Source: Calendula officinalis (lineage: Eukaryota > Streptophyta > Magnoliopsida > Asterales > Asteraceae). From it: a DNA stretch of 64,000 bases. The DNA is taken from positions 46,226,907 through 46,290,906 of the forward strand of contig OY970820.1 of the NCBI GenBank assembly GCA_963853835.1, given 5' to 3'. Below are positions 1 to 11,200 of this stretch, piece by piece (position 1 is the stretch's first letter; each line of letters opens with the position of its first letter). The position numbers and the translations under genes are program-made. The notes below the pieces were generated by a model that saw nothing but the letters and a program-made list of their open reading frames with translations, was not told where the DNA came from and did not search any database.

Positions 1-511
1 TCAAAATGTATTTTTACCCACACCACCAAAACAACTCGGAACCAATCATTTCACATAGTTTTTTTGTAGGGGTGGCAATTTCTGACCCGACACGAAACCC
101 GACCTGAAATCGACACGAAAATAAACAGGTTTGGGTTGGGGTAAAAAATAATTGGGTCAATCTCGGGTTGAGTCAGCTGACCCGTTTATTAAACAGGTTA
201 GGTTCGGTCAATGATAATTTAAGTGGGTCGACCCGCCAACCCGTTTAATTATTAAAATATATATATTTATACTTAATTTATAATTTACTAGTTAAAACGT
301 ATTTAATAGTTTGATAAAAATTAAAAATGTTACTTAGTAATTTGGTGTTTAGTATTTTGTTATGAATTTGTGTAATAATAACAACATTTTGACATGGTTG
401 ACTCGTATAACTTGTTTGACCTGATAACCTGTTTAAGCCGTTTTATTTTTTGGAAACGGCTATTGAATTAAACTTAAAAAACTAGCGAGAAGCTAGAAAA
501 AAAAAAACAAT

Positions 512-1840
512 TCAAGAATTACAAGGGAGAATTAGCCATTCAGAATAGCTAACTTTAAATTTACTATTCCTATTACAAATCCAAAAATACGAAATCTCCT
601 TAATCGAATCAACTAAGAAGCATTTCCGGATATCACCATTATTGAAAACAATCGCATTTCTATAACGCCAAAGAACCCACACCACCGTAAGGCAAACCGC
701 TTCTAAAATCTTTCTAGACTTAGTATTATAATTCCCCAGATCTATCAAACACAACAAGGAATCTAGATCCTCCATATCCGTATCTAACACTTGTAACCAA
801 TTACCGATAGCCCTCCACACACCTTGAGCCACATTACAATTCCAAAAAATATGGTCCACATCTTCCACCTCAAACCCACACTCCCCACACTTTGTGTCTT
901 CCAAATTAACCCCTCTAAAAGCCAGATTAACCTTGGAAGGAATCCGATTTAACTGCACTTTCCAATACAAAATATTAACCTTCCGGGGAACTAACTTATT
1001 CCATCTCGTAGCAAGCACGGAGGAGGGAAGTAATCTATCATCCAACCACTGCCTTGTCGATTTAACTTCAAAATCTCCACTTTCACCCACATCCCAAACC
1101 CATCTATCTGCATCATTCACCAAATGGCAATTAAGCACCAACCCTTGAATTTCCGCAACTTTTTCTTCCTCTCTAGCACCCCTTAACGCCCGAGACCAAT
1201 TCCAGGAAACGGAATTTTGCCGAATCCTGTCCGAGACCGAGCAAGAGCCCTCCACCTCCAACCGGAAAATCCTTGGATATACCAAAGCAAGCGGAGCCGA
1301 CCCCACCCAATGATCCTTCCAAAAATACGTTGAACTACCATCCCCTACTCTTTTATATAAGTGAGACAATAAGTCCATCCCACTCTCCTTAAATTTATGC
1401 ACCATTTTAATAATATTTGCCCAAGGAGCAGACCCTAAGCCCCGGACAATCGAACCATAAATGCCTCCATCATCTCCATAAAAGGCTTTAACCACTTTAG
1501 ACCATAGCGAGTTTTGATAAGAAACAAATCTCCACACCCATTTCAACAAAAGAGCAATATTAGAAGCCATAAGACTACCAACATTGAGACCTCCATTTTG
1601 ATAACTCGCCAAAACCGAAGGCCACTTAATCCAGTGAATTTTCCTTTTTAAATCCGAACCTCCCCAAAGGAATTTCGACCGCAACATCTCTAAAGCAGCG
1701 TCAACCGATTTAGGCATAATAAACATAGACATATAATATGTGCCCAACCCGCCTAACACCGATTTTAAAAGAGTTAATCTACCACCCACCGAAAGAGAAT
1801 TCACCTTCCAAGTAGACAGTTTTTTTTTTAAATCTATCAA
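512..1840 (-). pseudogene. LINE ORF2, C-terminal part (RT thumb and zf-RVT)
   Basis: These 442 codons continue ORF2 after the frameshift. Visible are the SLSVGGRLTLLKSVL motif found downstream of RT in plant LINEs and a zf-RVT-type region near residues 280-350, with a CGECGF pair and a DHIFWNC segment. The frame is otherwise open to its stop, and the LINE 3' UTR follows down to 448. It overlaps the N-terminal frame by about 60 bp around the homopolymer, which places the lesion. Confidence 0.8.
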
Positions 1841-4151
1841 TCAAAACCTCCCAATTTTTCTTTCTCGACATACATGCCCCTACCGGTAAACCGGGGTAAA
1901 CAAAAGGGAGCTTACCACTACAAACCCCAAGCGTACTCGCCATTTGAATAACCTCTCCCTCCGCCACCCCAACCCCATACAAGTTAGATTTTTGCAGATT
2001 CATCTTCAGACCCGACGACATATAAAAGAAATGGAGAATTATAATAAGATTCTGCATATTCCGAAAAGACCACTCACCAAAGAAGATAGCGTCATCCGCA
2101 TATAGAAGATGGGAGATAGAAAAATCATTCTTAATCTCTAACCCGCGAAATAAATGAAGAGAACAAGCATCTTCCATAGCCACATGAAGGCCTTCCATAG
2201 CTAAAATAAATAAAAAAGGAGACAAAGGATCACCTTGCCGAAGACCTCTTTCCAAACTGAATTCTTTAGACGCGTTCCCATTTAAAATAACCGACGCCTT
2301 GGACGAAATAAGAATCGCTTTAATCCACCTTCGCCACCTTTCTGGAAAATTCATAAACTCCATCATCCGGTCTAAAAACTCCCAGCTAATAGAGTCATAC
2401 GCCTTCTCAAAATCGATTTTTAAAACCATAGCTCTTTTCTTCAACTTTTTATACCGAGCAACCACTTCATTAACAATCAATGGACCGTCTAAAATTTGAC
2501 GACCTTGAATAAAGGCCGACTGCTCACAACTAACCACTGAATCTACCACCGCAGCTAACCGCATAGCCAACACTTTGGCCACAATTTTATACTGGACACC
2601 AATAAGGCTAATAGGTCTAAAATATTTAACAGAAAGAGGATTAATTACCTTAGGAATCAAGGTAATAAATGACGAATTACAACCAGACGGAAGATAGCAA
2701 GAATTGAAGAACTCGTTCACAAAGTTAAAAACATCATCTTTAATTAATAACCAGTATTTTTTAACAAATGCAAACGTAAACCCGTCCGGACCCGGAGCCT
2801 TATCTGACCCGCAACTCCATACCGCGATTTTAAGCTCGTTCATAGAAATATTATTCACCAACATAGACGCGTCACTTACGGATAATTGCTTAAACTTATC
2901 ACTTCTTGTCAGAACTTTAATCGTCGGAATACATTTAAATTTCTGCGAAAAATAGTTAAAAAACACATCCTTAACCTCCAACGGCGAATGAATCCAATTA
3001 CCTTCATGTTTAATACCACGAACCAAGGAATGACGTCTCTTACTATTAATAATACCATGAAAATACTTAGTATTTTCATCACCTTCAATACCCCATTTAA
3101 CCTTGGCTTTTTGAGCAAGATCCTTCCACTCTTTTTTATCCTCCTTATATAATAATTGTTTAAGATTTTGCCTCAAAATAAGCTCCTCCTCCGTTACCGA
3201 ATTTCCTTCCATCTTAGACTCAATCACTGCCACTTGATCAGTCAAACGCCTTCGAAGTCCAACATTATTCGCACTTTTCTCTTTCCACCACAGCCTACAC
3301 TTATCTTTAAGAGCTTTTAATTTATTTTTAAACCTAATACAATGATTGTTGCTTAAAACCTCACCGTGCGAAGCCCATGATGATGCCACCATAGCTTCAA
3401 ACGAGTCTTCCTCCATCCAAGAATTAAAAAACCGAAAAGCCCGAGGCCCATAATCAACCACTTGTTGAGTAAGAAAAATAGGACGATGATCCGAAATAAT
3501 ATCGGGCAAAACAGACGCTACAAGATCCGTACAACCTTCATTAACACCTTCACTAACGAAAAAACGATCAAGCTTACTCATTTTGCGACCATCTCGACTC
3601 AACCGAGTAAAAGCCGAACCCCCCATCGCAATTTCTTCAATGCTAACCGAATCAATGAAACCATTAAAATCAAGAATCTCTCTATCATTTTTCTCACAAC
3701 CCCACCTTTCACCCTCCTCCCGCACCGCATTGAAATCACCAAACAAAAAATAGTTACCATCATTATCATGCATATAAGTAGAAATAAATTCCCAAAGAAT
3801 CCTTTTATCAACGACACTTTGCGGAGCATAAACATTACCCAAAATACATTTCAACTTGCTAATTTTCCACTCCCCATGAACGAACAACACATTTTGGTAG
3901 CTAACAATTCGGGAGCTTGAGAACAAAGCTGGGTCCCAAACTGAAACCCCCGACAACCCCACCGCACTACTTAACGCAAAGTCAAACGACATATTTCCCC
4001 ACAATTGCTTAATCATAAAATTGTCCACCTTAGAAACCCTAGTCTCTTGAATACCCAAAAAAGCCACTTTATTCTTATTACACACAACACCAATTCGTTT
4101 TCGTTTCACCAAATCACCAATACCACACGAATTTAAAGACAAAATATTCAT
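1779..4151 (-). pseudogene. LINE ORF2, N-terminal part (endonuclease and RT)
   Basis: This 790-codon frame starts like plant LINE endonucleases (MNILSLNSCGIGD). It shows the AP-endonuclease motifs GDFNAVRE, SKLDRFFVS and SDHRPI in its first 225 residues. The reverse transcriptase follows at about 450-720, with FRPISLIG, LKIDFEKAYDS, GLRQGDPLSPFLF and the catalytic LLYADDA. The polyprotein should cut the target, then prime and copy the LINE RNA. The frame ends early after a slip in the T run at about 1818-1832. The rest of ORF2 continues in another frame at 512-1840, with which it overlaps. It is a single-frameshift pseudogene unless the run is a sequencing error. Confidence 0.85.
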
Positions 4152-4182
4152 AAATTACCATAATCTTCTCCCATTCTACCAA

Positions 4183-5757
4183 TCATACGCTCCAAAGAAA
4201 TTTTGCATCCTTCCATGTCGTGACCCAATGCAAGACCAATATCATATATTTATTCAAATCACCCACTAATGACACCACTTGCGAGCTAGACTTAACGCAA
4301 CCCGTATTAGCACACGAATTTTCTGAAAAGGAGGCTTTTCCAACTGTCTTAGGTTCACTACCCGCCACCTTTCCACAACCTGCCCCATTCTCAAATCCAG
4401 GTGGCCTGGAAATAGAGTCTTCAAAAACAGGCATATCATCACCCAAATTAATACCATTACCCTTTTCAACATCTTTCTCCATCTCTATACCTTTCTCAAG
4501 CACATGCTCGTTCTCTTCTAAAACATGCCCTCCAAACGACATATCCTTAACCAAAGGGGATACACCATCTGTACTTCTACTATCATGATCAACATTTATA
4601 ACGTTAACATGCGCAACATCATCATCATCACTTCGGGAACCACCAGAATCACCATTAGATAAAGAAACACCATCACCTTCAGAATCAACCTCGGCACTTC
4701 TCATAATCGGTTTCCACAATGCCACTTCATACATACACACCGAATAAGTAATTCCCTCCAACACAACGTCCATTTCTTCAAACAACTTGCCTTTATCTTT
4801 AGTTCTAATACACACCTTTCCCGTCCCCGCTTCACCATGATCACCATCAACATACATCACTTCACCCCAGCCACTCACCATTTTAGATATGGCACTAACA
4901 GTACCGGCCAACAATGGAAGACCATCAATCTGTACCCAAACCACCTTATCATCAACCACAAATTTATCAGACAATGGACATAAATCAGTGAAATAAAACT
5001 TCATATCTTCATGCTCCTTGAACTTATCACACGCCACTCTTGAATCGAACTCAAGCCACATCCAAGATCCCCCAACATAGTGACAATCCACATCACAAAA
5101 CCCCTCCTTTGCACACACTACTTTTATATTCTCAATCAGAGACAATTCTCTTACCTTCCCAACCAGGACAGTACTTGCATCTTTAATCTGCATAACATCA
5201 TGCTTATCCAATGTTATCACCTTCTTCTTAACTTTCAGAGATTCACGAGCAAAGGGTTCATTAGATGTGACAGGATCCTTTTTAAACAACTCTGCATAAT
5301 TCAACGTTTTGGACCCCCCCTGATTCCTCACAAGGATTCGTTCAGGTTGTCTCTCTGCATGAGCCCCTGACTGAGAATTAGATTGCGCACTTTTCCGTTC
5401 AAACCTTGACTTAGAGGCGAACAAATGATAGGAACCATACCACGCGTTATTCAATCTACGAATTAGGGTTTCCAAGTCATCAACCTTTATGAATCTAACA
5501 AGCGCGAATCTTCTACCTATCTTAGATAACTTACGTGGAATGAAGGCATCTACAACCGTACCGTAAACACTCATCGCCTTCCATAAATCATTAAGATCCC
5601 ATGCAGTCGGAAAATTAGTAACAAAAACTTTAGAAGCAATTCGCCTCAAATCCAGTTCTCTGTACCGAATTTGACGTTGTTTTTCCCCAATAGAGGACCA
5701 TCGCCACTTCGTATTAACACCAGCCATTGATACGCCCACCCCTACCCCCCTCCCCAA
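4183..5757 (-). CDS. LINE ORF1 protein with RRM
   Basis: The 524-residue first protein of the LINE is presumably an RNA-binding chaperone that packages the element's RNA. An RRM fold is visible at about residues 43-115: it begins KVFVTNFP (RNP2-like) and has GRRFALVRF (RNP1-like). Such an RRM is a known feature of plant L1 ORF1 proteins. The middle part resembles the DUF4283-type region common in these proteins. The C-terminal third is acidic and low in complexity. I see no CCHC knuckle. The stop lies 31 bp before the ORF2 start. The frame is open throughout, so the protein could still be made. Confidence 0.85.
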   Translation of the reverse strand: MGRGVGVGVSMAGVNTKWRWSSIGEKQRQIRYRELDLRRIASKVFVTNFPTAWDLNDLWKAMSVYGTVVDAFIPRKLSKIGRRFALVRFIKVDDLETLIRRLNNAWYGSYHLFASKSRFERKSAQSNSQSGAHAERQPERILVRNQGGSKTLNYAELFKKDPVTSNEPFARESLKVKKKVITLDKHDVMQIKDASTVLVGKVRELSLIENIKVVCAKEGFCDVDCHYVGGSWMWLEFDSRVACDKFKEHEDMKFYFTDLCPLSDKFVVDDKVVWVQIDGLPLLAGTVSAISKMVSGWGEVMYVDGDHGEAGTGKVCIRTKDKGKLFEEMDVVLEGITYSVCMYEVALWKPIMRSAEVDSEGDGVSLSNGDSGGSRSDDDDVAHVNVINVDHDSRSTDGVSPLVKDMSFGGHVLEENEHVLEKGIEMEKDVEKGNGINLGDDMPVFEDSISRPPGFENGAGCGKVAGSEPKTVGKASFSENSCANTGCVKSSSQVVSLVGDLNKYMILVLHWVTTWKDAKFLWSV

Positions 5758-6038
5758 TCAAAGTGAGAGGAAGAAGATCAAAACTGGTTACGCAAGAACC
5801 CTAGGAAAAACGGAAAAAATCGCCAAAGCCTAGAGCGCCGAAATCAATTCGTTTAAGCCGTTTTATTAAATGGGTTATATGAGTTAGGTTTGGGTTGAAG
5901 TTAAACAGGTTAGGGTTGAGATATCTGACCCGTTTATATAAACAGGTCGGTTTCAGGTTGAACGTTTTTGACCTGCGAACCCGTGAACCCGAACCCGTCA
6001 ACTCGAACCCGACCTGAATTGCCACCCCTAGTTTTTTG

Positions 6039-7972
6039 TGCATGGCTTCCGGTGTCTAGCACTAGCCCGCGTCGCTAATTGAGGCTGGTGCGTGATCTGT
6101 GTGGTCATACCCACGGCTCTAATAAATATACTCTTTTAACTAAGGGAATGTAAACTTTTAATTTAGATTTTTTTTAAAGAAAAAACAGTATTTCATTTTC
6201 TCAAGTAAAATTCACATCAAGTTTTATGTGTTAAATTTTTATTTTCAATTTTGTTTTCTATAAAACTAGAGACATTATCTAATTACTAACCAAACACACA
6301 TAAAAAAGGAATAATTTTGTCAAAAATATACACAGACCAATGATCAATTAAAGTAAAATATGTTATCTTAAAGCTCCACCCCAAAAACACCTTAAAACAT
6401 ATCTTTAGTTCTGAGATGAGCAAAGAAAAGGTCCCCACAAAATGACCTAACTTTCCTTTTGTTTTTTATTCTGTCGATCCTTTTCAAAACCCCATAAGCC
6501 CTTGTTTTATAAGGCCATATCAATTACTTTTCGCACTAACGAACACTTTCTTTTTAATTTCTTTTTCTAATTAAAAAGATATTCTCGTCATAAAGTCAGT
6601 CGATCAAACTTTGCGATTGATGTACGCGATCTCTCCGTTGTTGTGATTGTTATCGAACCTTGCGCTGAACATTTACTATATGTTTACCTGAAAAGAGATC
6701 AAACTCGTGGCATTTAGGAAATTATTTGAGAGCCATTACTAGATAATCATCAGATTATTTAACAAACAACATCATACTTTGTTGATATTGTCATTATTAT
6801 GTTGAATTAACTAGCAAGATGTTAGAAGTTACATATCTTTTTTTCGAACAACAAATATTATAGAGCAATTCTTATTCATGCAATGCAGTATTATATCAAA
6901 TGACAATTATATATGCCCTTATCGAGAGAGGTGAAATGCAAAAAAGTCAAGCCTTACCTTACTATTGCAAGTCTTTTCGTGTGGTAAAAGGAAAGAAAGA
7001 ACACGATTGTCTTTTGGGTTAAAATTGCTCTATATGAATAACATGCTATATAAGAATCAACTCTCCTTGTTTATAAGAAAAAGCTTGCAAGAAGTTACAA
7101 ATACACACAACAAAGAAGCACACCTAAAGAACAACATATATGCTCTTAAAACGGTAACATATCTATATATGTAAATATCTACCGAACTTGAAAGCGACAA
7201 ACTACAAATATCGTGGTAGTTTTTAGTCTTCAAACTTATAACAATTACGTCCACACGGCTAATTAGATATCGTTCAATTAAATCAAGGGTCACTGATAAT
7301 ACATAAACCTATTTTCTTGTTGCCATTACATCAAGTCATAATAGCACAATTGACACTAACGAGTACTTGAATTGGTATTTAATTCATATGCTACTATACC
7401 TAATCAAGCTTTTGAAGCTAACACTTACATTGATCTAAACCGCACAATGTTATGAAAGTTACTTTTCTTTAAGTTAGATGGTGCCTAATTGAGTTTTTTT
7501 TTTTACCTAATAGTTATATGTCTATTCAAGCTAAACTATCTTGTGTTAGCCTTATGGTAAGAACGTGTGGAATGATCTTTACATGTTACGAGTTGGATCA
7601 CTCCTATAAGTAAACATTTACTAGATGATGGGTGAAAGATCCGGAGACAACCACAGAAACGCTTAGGTTCTGTACATTCAGACATTTCGGGGAGCCTGTT
7701 ATAAATTATTAAAATATAAATATATTATTTTTAAACATGTCATAGTAATTTATTGGTTGACAGATCGAACCAATTAAATTATTATCAACTTAAATCTAAC
7801 ATGTTTGATAAACGAGTAAGTTGAGTTAACTCAGAACTCGTTTGGTTCAAATAATTAACCTTAACTTATTTATTTTCATATAGTTCTCATGTCAGATTTT
7901 GTATTAGTATCACCCCTATCCTTAACTCTTAATTGGTCGCAACTTATTTTTAATCTAATAGTTTAAAATAGC
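6039..7972. other. AT-rich intergenic DNA, no gene recognised
   Basis: No open frame with recognisable protein features is present. At about 7690-7920 there is a decayed sequence resembling the interior of the family A element at 240-430 (TTATTAAAATATAAATATAT, then GGTTCAAATAATTAACC), ending in TATCACCCCTA; it is probably an old related MITE. The rest (6039-7690) holds nothing I can identify. Confidence 0.4.
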
Positions 7973-8105
7973 TAGATGTGGTGTTCACTATTCGGATATA
8001 ACCGGATTGTCCAATTGGACATTTTGGATCGGACTATTTGGATTGGTTATTTGGATTTTTGGATCGGTTTGAACTTGAACCAAATTAATAGTTTGGATTT
8101 CAGAT

Positions 8106-8271
8106 TGAAAGAAGATATTCCTTGCTCTTCTCATTAGACAAAACTCTCTATAAATATACAAAGATGCCTTATGTTAAGGCTTGACTTTTGCTAACCATAA
8201 TCACCTACCAAATCTACAATAATGACTAAATATATTACAATAATGATACTTAATGCTAATATATTCTAACA
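8106..8271 (-). repeat. 3' LTR of the 8106-12920 copia element
   Basis: Partner LTR of 166 bp. The polyprotein stop codon lies inside its first bases on the minus strand, so coding sequence runs straight into the LTR. The polypurine tract CTGCGGGGGAG (minus strand) abuts it at 8272-8282. Confidence 0.92.
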
Positions 8272-11200
8272 CTCCCCCGCAGTCGATACGGGAGGAGAAC
8301 GAACGTTTAGACTGGCTCGAAAATCTTCAAAAAGAATCAATGGTAGGCTCTTGGTGAAAACATCAGCAATCTGATAACGAGATGGGACATGCAAAACCCG
8401 AACGTGACCTTTAGCGACTTTTTCGCGAACAAAATGAATATCCATCTCTATATGTTTGGTACGTTGGTGTTGAACCGGGTTACCAGATAGGTAGATTGCA
8501 CTAATATTGTCACAATAAACTAACGTTGCTTTTTGAATTGGGCAATGAAGCTCTAGCAATAAATTGCGTAACCAACATGATTCAGACACGACATTGGCTA
8601 CGCCCCGGTACTCAGCTTCAGCACTAGAGCGGGATAAGGTGGGTTGGCGTTTAGCAGACCAAGATATTAAGTTGTCACCCAAGTAGACACAGTACCCGGA
8701 CGTAGATCGCCGAGTGTCCGGGCAACCACCCCAATCCGCGTCCGTATAAGACACGAGGTTAGAAGCTGACGACTTAGACAAGGATAAGCCATATGACCGA
8801 GTGCCTTGGATGTAACGTATAATGCGTTTGAGAGCTGCCATGTGAGCTTCGCGCGGATCGTGCATAAATAAGCAAACTTGTTGAACTGCATAAGAGATAT
8901 CCGGTCGAGTGAATGTAAGATACTGGAGTGCGCCAGCGAGGCTTCGATACAAAGATGGATCCGAGAATGTCGGACTATTTTGTGCACTCAGTTTTGGTTT
9001 TGTATCAACCGGAGTGGACGATGGTTTGCAAGTTGTCATGCCGGCTCGCTCAATAATATCGGAAGCATATGATGACTGGGACAAAAATAAACCATTCGGT
9101 TGATGACGAACCGAAATTCCCAAAAACGATGTTAATGGGCCCAAGTCCTTCATAGCAAATTCTTTGTGAAGAGATGATATAATGTTGTTGAGGAGTTGAT
9201 CAGACGAGCCTGTTAGAATGATGTCGTCCACATACAACAGAAGATAAGCCATGTGATTTCCCTGTCTAAAAATAAACAAAGAATTGTCCGATATACTATG
9301 AGTAAAACCAATAGTGGATACGTAGTCTGCAAAACGTGTGTACCATGCCCTTGGAGCCTGTTTTAAACCATATAGGGATTTTTTGAGTAAACAAACATAA
9401 TCCGGATGATTCGGATCACGAAACCCCATTGGTTGATGCATGTACACGGTTTCTTCTAAGTGCCCATGAAGAAACGCATTCTTAACGTCAAGTTGTCGAA
9501 TAGACCATGATTTGAATAGAGCTAGACTTAGAACAGTCCGAATAGTAGCCGGTTTAACGACCGGACTAAAAGTTTCTCCACAATCAATGCCAACCTGCTG
9601 AGTTTTGCCATCACCTACAAGACGAGCTTTATGCCTTTCAAAAGAACCATCAGCACGAAATTTATGAGTTAAAATCCACATACAACGCATAATATTAACA
9701 TTTGTTGGTCTTGGTACCAAAACCCACGTTTCATTTTTAACAAGAGCTTGGTACTCATCGTCCATGGCCATTTTCCAATTTGGATCCCGAAGGGCGGTAA
9801 CAGGATTTTTTGGTATGGGTGAGGGCGGAGAGTGAGTGTGGAGATTAAACAATGTTCTTGGTTTATAAATTCCATGTTGGCTACGAGTGATGGGTTTGGA
9901 CGCAACAAGTGGGGGTGGTTGATTTATGTTGGGTGGGGGTACTTGATTACGAGCAGTAGGTTGGGATGGGGTGAAATTGTGATGGGGTGTTGTAGGGATG
10001 GAAGTAGAGGGGCCATTATTAATTCCTAAATTGTTGTGGGCAGTAGGTGATAAGTGTTGGGCCGTAGGTGGGGTGTTGTGGGCCAAAGGTGATGTTGGTT
10101 GGTCCACTATTGGAACAGAGGGGGTTGAGGCCGGTTGTTGGAGATGATGTTGGATATATGAATTTTTATCCTCATTCTCCAAAAACGTATAATTTGGTGT
10201 GGTGGACATGGATGCAAAAGGAAATTTTGTTTCATCAAAGATAACATGGCGACAAATAATAATTTTCTTAGAAAGCATGTCATAACACCGATACCCCCGA
10301 TGGTTATCCGGGAACCCCAAAAAAACACATGGTTTTGACCGTGCTTGAAGTTTGTGAAGAGTTGTGGACGGTAAAAGAGGATAACATAAAGATCCAAAGA
10401 CACGAAGATGTGAAAGATCGGGTTGTTTTTTATACAAGATAGAAAGAGGTGTTTGAAAATTTATAATTTTGCTTGGTAACACATTTTGAAGGTAAGTGGC
10501 CATATTTAATGCATATGGCCAAAAAGAAGGTGGAATAGATGCATGCGACAATAATGTACGAATAACGTTGTTTAAGGAACGAATTTTACGTTCGGCTTTA
10601 CCATTTTGAGAAGAAGTGTAGGGACACGAAAAACGGAGACCAATCCCATTTTTATGACAAAACGTGTGAACATTGTGGTTATCAAATTCTTTGCCATTAT
10701 CACATTGCAAGTTTTTAATGTTTCTTTCAAATTGAGTTTTAAGAAACGTATGAAACTTCACTAAAATAGAAAAAACATCCGATTTACGGGCCAATGGATA
10801 AGTCCACACAAAATTAGTAAAATCATCTAAGAAAACAATATAATACCGGTAACCCGAATTACTCAAAACCGGAGAAGTCCACAAATCACAATGGATAATA
10901 TCAAATGGAAACAAAGTATTATTTGGTGAAGTATGAAAGGGTAGTTTGGTATGTTTACCCAACACACATGAACGACATAAAGGAAAATGTTTATTTGGAC
11001 CACACGAAATTAAATTGTTTTGTCTTAAAGAATCAAAAACTGGTTGACCCGGATGACCTAAACGATCATGCCACAAAGTATTATTCAAAATTGCAAAAAC
11101 AGAATGTTTATCATTGAGCACCGGTTTCTTGAAAGTCACCGGGTAGAGGTCGCCATGACTATCACATCTCATGATATGTTTCCCGGTCCGAAATGCCTTC

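Larger units (their letters stand above)
448..5850 (-). mobile_element. Full-length L1-type LINE
   Basis: A 17-bp target site duplication, GTTTAAGCCGTTTTATT, stands at 431-447 and 5851-5867 with no mismatch. Between the copies, on the minus strand, are a short 5' UTR, ORF1 with an RRM, ORF2 with AP-endonuclease, reverse transcriptase and a C-terminal zinc-binding region, and a 3' end with a very short A run. The 5' end is intact, which is rare for LINEs. One frameshift in ORF2, in a homopolymer at about 1818-1832, is the only obvious lesion. It sits inside the hAT-like element 67-6030 and therefore inserted later. Confidence 0.9.
67..6030. mobile_element. hAT-like non-autonomous element (family A), interrupted by a LINE
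   Basis: Perfect 14-bp terminal inverted repeats TAGGGGTGGCAATT lie at 67-80 and 6017-6030. The flanking 8-mers (59-66 and 6031-6038) match at 7 of 8 bases, as expected for a hAT target duplication. Inside are short degenerate repeats built on GACCCGTTTA and AACAGGTC, at 100-430 and 5868-6015. No transposase is seen, so this is a non-autonomous element. The LINE at 448-5850 splits it; without the LINE it would be about 0.55 kb. The superfamily assignment rests on the TIR and the TSD length only. Confidence 0.7.

Noticed and set aside
3462..3920. 152-codon plus-strand frame
   Set aside because: Antisense of the LINE endonuclease region, with biased composition and no domain.
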